Assembly (NCBI RefSeq): GCF_949987515.2
Contig: NC_082694.2
Coordinates: forward strand, 63,362,080 to 63,426,079
Length of the DNA: 64,000 bases
Reading direction: 5' to 3'
Source: Delphinus delphis
Taxonomy: Eukaryota; Chordata; Mammalia; Artiodactyla; Delphinidae
Shown here: piece after piece, positions 58,935-64,000 of the stretch
Numbering within the stretch: position 1 is the stretch's first letter
Layout: each line of letters opens with the position of its first letter
Translations under genes and position numbers: made by a program
The notes under the pieces: generated by a model
Seen by the model: the letters and a program-made list of their open reading frames with translations, nothing else
Database searches by the model: none
What the model was told of the DNA's origin: nothing

Positions 58935-59818
58935 ATGAGAAGACAGAGAAACACACAGCAGATGAAGGAGCAAGATAAAAACCCACCAGATCACACAAAT
59001 GAAGAGGAAATAGGCAGTCTACCTAAAAACTAATTCAAAGTAATGATACTAAAGATGATCCAAAATCTTGGAAATAGAATGGAGAAAATACAAGAAACGT
59101 TTAACAAGGACGTAAAAGAATTAAACAGCAAACAAACAATGATGAACAACACAGAAAATGAAATTAAAAATTCTCTAGAAGCAATCAATAGCAGAACAAC
59201 TGACAACAGATAAGTGAACAGGAAGATAAAATAGTGGAAATAACTACTGCAGAGCAGAATAAAGAAAAAAGAATGAAAAGAATTGAGGACAGGCTCAGAG
59301 ACCTCTGGGACAACATTAAATGCACCAACATTCAAATTATAGGGGTCACAGAAGAAGAATAGAAAAAGAAAGGGACTGAGAAAAAATTTGAAGAGATTAT
59401 AGTTGAAAATTTCCCAATATGGAAAAGGAAATACTTAATCAAGTCCAGGAAGCACAGAGAGTCCCATACAGGATAAACCCAAGTAGAAACACACCAAGAC
59501 ACATATTAATCAAACTATCAAGAAGTAAATACAAAGAAAAAATATTAAAAGCAGCAAGGGAAAAAAAAATAATAACATACAAGGGAATCCCCATAAGGTT
59601 AACAGCTGATCTTTCAGCAAAAACTCTGCAAGCCAGAAGGGAGTGGCAGGACATATTTAAAGTGACGAAAGGAAGAAATCTACAAGCAAGATTACTCTAC
59701 CCAGCAAGGATCTCATTCAGATTCAACGGATAAATTAAAACCTTTACAGACAAGGAAAAGCGAAGAGAATTCACCACCACCAAACAATCTTTACAACAAA
59801 TGTTAAGGAACTTCTCCA
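58935..59818 (+). pseudogene. L1 ORF1 (RNA-binding protein), multiple stops and frameshifts
   Basis: ATG at 58935 with Lys/Gln-rich N-terminus 'RRQRNTQQMKEQDK'. In-frame TAA at 59031-59033 (codon 33) and TAA at 59211-59213. A frameshift leads into the coiled-coil end 'VEITTAEQNKEKRMKRIEDR' with 'LRDLWDNIKCTNI', then TAG at 59360-59362. Another shift precedes the C-terminal domain (59419-59733, 'PRHILIKLSRSKYKEKILKA', 'RREWQDIFKV'). The protein would bind L1 RNA as a trimer if whole; this copy cannot. Confidence 0.88.
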
Positions 59819-61736
59819 GGCAGTTAAAAGAAAAGAAGGAAAAGAACTACAAACACAAACCAAAAACAATTAAGAAAATGGTAATAGGAACATACATATC
59901 AATAATTACCTTAAATGTAAATGGATTAAATGCTCCAACCAAAAGACATAGACTGGCTGAATGGATACAAAAACAAGACTCATATATATGCTATCTACAG
60001 GAGAGCCATTTCAGACCTTGGAACACATACAGACTGAAAGTGAGGGGATGGAAAAAGATATTCCAGGCAAATGGAAATCAAAAGAAAGCTGGAGTAGCAA
60101 TTCTCATATCAGACAAAATAGATTTTAAAGTAAAGACTATTACCAGAGACAAAGAAGGACACTACATAACGATCAAAGGATCAATCCAAGAAGATATACC
60201 AATTGTAAATATTTATGCACCCAATATAGGAGCACATCAATACATAAGGCAAATGCTAACAGCCATAAAAGGGGAAATCAACAGTAACACAATAATAGCA
60301 GGGGACTTTAACACCCCAATTTCACCAACGGTCAGATCATCCAAAATGAAAATAAATAAGGAAACACATCCTTTAAATGATACATTAAACAAGATGGACT
60401 TAATTGATATTTATAACACATTCCATCCAGAAACAACAGAACACACTTTCTTCTCAAGTGCTCATAGAACATTCTCCAGGATAGATCATATCTTGGGCCA
60501 CAAATCAAGTCTTCATAAGTTTAAGAAAATTGAAATCGTATCAAGTATCTTTTCTGACCACACCACTGTGAGACTAGTAATCAATTTCAGGAAAAAATCT
60601 GTAAAAAATAGAAACACATGGAGGATAAGCAGTACACTACTTAATAACGAAGAGATCACTGAATAAATCAAAAAGGAAATGAAAAAGTACCTGGAAACAA
60701 ATGACAATGAAAACACGATGACCCAAAACCTATGTGATGCAGCAAAGGTAGTTCTAAGAGGGAAGTTTATAGCAATTCAATCCTACCTCAAGAAACAAGA
60801 AACAACTTAAACAAACAACCTAACCTTACACCTAAAGCAATTAGAGAAAGAAGAACAAAAAATACCCAAAGTTAGCAGAAGGAAAGAAATCATAAAGATC
60901 AGATCCAGAAATAAATGAAAAAGAAATGAAGGAAACAGTAGCAATGATCAATAAAGCTAAAACCTGGTTCTTTGAGAAGGTAAACAAAATTGATAAACCA
61001 TTAGCCAGACTCATCAAGACAAAAACAGAGAAGATTCCGATCAGTAGAATTAGAAATGAAAAAGCAGAAGTAACAACTGACACTGCAGAAATACAAAGGA
61101 TCACGAGAGATTACTACAAGCAACTACATACCGAAAAATGGACAACCTGGAAGAAATGGACAAATTCTTAGAAAAGCACAACTTTCAGAGACTGAACCAG
61201 GAAGAAACAGAAAATACAAACAGACCAATCAAAAGAACTGAAATTGAAACTGTGATTAAAAATATTCCAACAAACAAAAGCCCAGGACCAGATGGCTCCA
61301 CAGGCGAATTCAATCAAACATTTAGAGAAGAGGTAACACCTATCCTTCTCAAACTCTTCCAAAATATAGCAGAGAGAGGAACACTCCCAAACTCATTCTA
61401 TGAGGCCACCATCACCCTGATACTAAAACCAAAGATATCCCAAAAAAGGAAAACTACAGGCCAGTATCACTGATGAATGTAGATGTAAAAATCCTCAACA
61501 AAATACTAGCAAACAGAATGCAACAGCACATTAAAAGTATCATACACTATGATCAAGTGGGGTTTATCCCAGAAATGCAAGGATTCTTCAATATATGTAA
61601 ATCAATCAATGTGATTAACCATATTAACAAATTAAAGTAGAAAAACCATATGATCATCCCATATGATCATTTCAATAAATGCAGAAAAAGCTTTTGACAA
61701 AATTCAACATCCATTTATGATAAAAACCCTCCAGAT

Positions 61737-61944
61737 GGGCTTCCCTGGCGGCGCAGTGGTTGAGAGTCTGCCTGCCAATGCAGGGGACACGGGTTCGTGA
61801 CCCGGTCCAGGAGGATCCCACATGCCGCAGAGCGGCTGGGCCCGTGAGCCATGGCCGCTGAGCCTGCGCGTCCGGAGCCTGTGCTCTGCAAAGGGAGATG
61901 CCATAACAGTGAGAGGCCCACATACCGCAAAAAAAAAAAAGAAA
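61737..61944 (+). mobile_element. CHR-family SINE, short cetacean form, nested in L1 ORF2
   Basis: A near-consensus short CHR (A box CGGCGCAGTGG, 'GAGCGGCTGGGCCCGTGAGC', tail CATACCGCA then A). A 13-bp TSD, AAAAACCCTCCAG at 61722-61734 and AAAAACCCTTCAG at 61945-61957, has one mismatch. It is in the same orientation as the host L1. Confidence 0.96.
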
Positions 61945-62850
61945 AAAAACCCTTCAGAAAGTAGGCACAGAGGAAACTTACCTCCACATAATAAAGGCCA
62001 TATATGACAAACCCACAGCCAACATCGTCCTCAATGGTGAAAAACTGAAACCATTTCCACTAAGATCAGGAACAAGACAAGGTTGCCCACTCTCACCACT
62101 ATTATTCAACATAGCTTTGGAAGTTTTAGCCACAGCAATGAGAGAAGGAAAAGAAATAAAAGGAGTCCAAATCTGAAAAAAAAAGTAAAACTGTCACTGT
62201 TTGCAGATGACTTGATACTATACATAGAGAATCCTGAAGATGCTACCAGAAAACTACTAGAGCTAATCAATGAATTTGGTAAAGTAGCAGAATACAAAAT
62301 TAACGCACAGAAATCTCTTGCATTCCTGTACACTAATAATGAAAAATCTGAAAGAGAAATTAAGGAAACACTCCCATTTACCACTGTAACAAAAAAAAAA
62401 AAATATCTAGGAATAAACCTACGAAAGGAGGCAAAAGACCTATATGCAGAAAACTATACAACACTAATGAAAGAAATTAAAGATGATACAAACAGATGAA
62501 GAGATATACAGTGTCCTTGGATTGGAAGAATCAACATTGTGAAAATGACTATACTACCCAAAGCAATCTACAGATTCAATGCAATCCCTATCAAACTACC
62601 ACTGGCATTTTTCACAGAACTAGAACAAAAAATTTCCCAATTTGTATGGAACACAAAAGACCCAGAATAGCCAAAGCAATCTTGAGAAACAAAAACGGAG
62701 CTGAAGAGATGAGGCTCCCTGAGTTCAGACTATACTACAAAGCTACAGTAATTAAGACAGCATGGTACTGGCACACAGACAGAAATATAGATCAATGGAA
62801 CAGGATAGAAAGCCCAGAGATAAACCCACTCATATATGGTCCCCTTATCT

Positions 62851-63060
62851 TTTTTTTTTTTTTTTTTTGTGGTATGCGGGCCTCTCACTGTTGTGACCTC
62901 TCCCATTGCGGAGCACAGGCTCTGGACGCACAGGCTCAGCAGCCATGGCTCACAGGCCCAGCCACTCCACAGCATGTAGGATCCTCCCGGACCGGGGCAC
63001 GAACCCGCGTCCCCTGCATTGGCAGGCGGGCTCTCAACCACTGCGCCACCAGGGACGCCC
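62851..63060 (-). mobile_element. CHR-family SINE, short cetacean form, antisense in L1 ORF2
   Basis: The reverse complement starts GGGCGTCCCTGGTGGCGCAG, with B box GGTTCGTGCCC, and ends in the CCACA plus A tail (T run at the left). A perfect 13-bp TSD, GGTCCCCTTATCT, lies at 62838-62850 and 63061-63073. It is opposite in orientation to the SINE 1 kb upstream. Confidence 0.96.
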
Positions 63061-64000
63061 GGTCCCCTTATCTTTGATACAGGAAGCAAGAATATACAAT
63101 GGAGAAAAGACAGCCTCTTCAATAAGTGGTGCTGGGAAAACTAGACAGCTACATGTAAAAGAATCAAATTACAACATTCCCTAACACCATACACAGAAAC
63201 TCAAAATGGTTTAAAGACCTAAATGTAATACTGGACACTATAAAACTCTTAGAGGAAACCATAGGAAGAACACTCCTTGACATAAATCACAGCAAGATCC
63301 TTTTTGACCCACCTCCTAGAGCAATGGAAATAAAAACAAAAATAAACAAATGGGACCTAATGAAACTTAAAAGCTTTTGCACAGCAAAAGAAACTATAAA
63401 CAAGACGAAAAGACAACCCTCAGAATGGGAGAAAATATTTGCAAACAAACCAATGGACAAAGGATTAATCTTCAAAATATATAAACAGCTCATGAAGCTC
63501 AATATTAAAAAAACAAACAACCCAATTTAAAAATGGGCAGAAAACCTAAATAGACATTTCTCCAAAGAAAACATACAGATGGCCAAGAGGCACATGAAAA
63601 GCTGTTAAATTATTAGAGAAATGCAAATCAAAACTAAAATGAGGTACCACCTCACACCAGTCAGAATGGCCATCACCAAAAAATCTACAAACAATAAATG
63701 CTGGAGAGGGTGTGGGGAAAAGGGAACCCTCTTGCACTGTTGGTGGGAATGTAAATTGATACAGCCATTATGCAGAACAGTATGGAGGTTTCTTAAAAAA
63801 CTAAAAATAGAACTACCATATGACCCAGCAATCCCACTACTGGGCATATACCCTGAGAAAACCATAATTCAAAAAGAGTCATGTACCACAATGTTCACTG
63901 CAGTTCTATTTACAATAGCCAGGACATGGAAGCAACCTAAGTGTTCATCGACAGATGAATGGATAAAGAAGATGTGACACATATATACAATGGAATATTA

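Larger units (their letters stand above)
57166..64000 (+). mobile_element. Young cetartiodactyl-type LINE-1 with intact 5' end, running off the window
   Basis: It has a 5' terminus at about 57166, a 5'UTR of about 1.77 kb (GC-rich to 57.9 kb, T-rich at 58.1-58.45 kb), ORF1 from 58935, a spacer of about 60 bp, and ORF2 from 59878 through the Cys-rich C-terminal region. The window ends before the ORF2 stop and 3'UTR, at least 6.8 kb into the element. Stops and frameshifts in both ORFs and two SINE insertions make it non-autonomous. Confidence 0.92.
59878..64000 (+). pseudogene. L1 ORF2 (endonuclease-reverse transcriptase), disabled
   Basis: ATG 59878. The APE-type endonuclease domain is open for 262 codons with its key motifs: N in 'ITLNVNGLN', E42 in 'LQESHF', D and N in 'IAGDFNTP', 'FSRIDHILG', and the D-H pair in 'FSDHTT'. 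The frame then stops at TAA 60664-60666 and again at 60808-60810, and shifts near 60.9 kb. The RT region keeps F-A-D-D (62200-62211) in another frame. A SINE lies before the RT palm and another between thumb and C-terminus. The Cys-rich end is open at 63621-63977. Confidence 0.9.

Noticed and set aside
59800..60666. A 288-codon frame with an endonuclease domain, considered as a host nuclease gene
   Set aside because: The domain is the L1 ORF2 APE-type endonuclease preceded by L1 ORF1/spacer sequence, in its normal place between ORF1 and RT.

Overview
The window is mammalian, non-coding, repeat-dense DNA. It very probably comes from a cetacean, most likely a toothed whale. The diagnostic signal is eleven copies of the tRNA-derived CHR SINE that begins GGGCTTCCCTGGTGGCGCAG. 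Eight are the shortened form of about 205 bp and three are the long form of about 300-375 bp; ten of the eleven lie between clear target-site duplications (TSDs). The LINE-1 copies are of cetartiodactyl type. I find no credible host protein-coding exon, tRNA, rRNA, snRNA or CRISPR array. Every long open frame I examined is a LINE-1 relic, a SINE read through, or a microsatellite.

Layout: 1-15.6 kb holds an antisense L1 scrap, L2, MIR and hAT fossils, a (CT)21(CA)27 microsatellite, three CHR SINEs, and a mosaic of ancient L1 (about 7.3-11.0 kb) cut by two antisense MaLR-type LTRs and containing a 110-bp inverted duplication. At 15.6-21.8 kb lies a composite L1 block: the 5' part of an older-lineage L1 (+), a 3' piece of a young L1 (+), then a long inverted young L1 (-) with decayed ORF2 and ORF1, abutting an LTR remnant. 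From 21.8-37 kb the DNA is mostly single-copy with MIR, L2, L1M and LTR fossils, including an LTR nested in L2 and an LTR nested in MIR. From 37-54 kb there are further SINEs, L1M ends, LTRs, a MER2-type transposon nested in an LTR microsatellite, and an unassigned diverged direct repeat (46.16 and 47.26 kb). From 54.9-57.2 kb are old L1 fragments. From 57.17 kb to the window end is a young L1 with its 5' end (YY1-type CAAGATGGCGG), a 5'UTR of about 1.8 kb, and broken ORF1 and ORF2, hit twice by CHR SINEs.

No genes work together here. The biological content is a layered record of retrotransposition. Nesting gives relative ages: MIR and L2 are oldest, then L1M, MaLR-type and ERVL-type LTRs and hAT/Tigger elements, then cetacean L1, then CHR SINEs. 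Family names come from recognising consensus-like sequence by eye. Subfamily names are tentative and boundaries of old repeats are good to roughly 20-50 bp.
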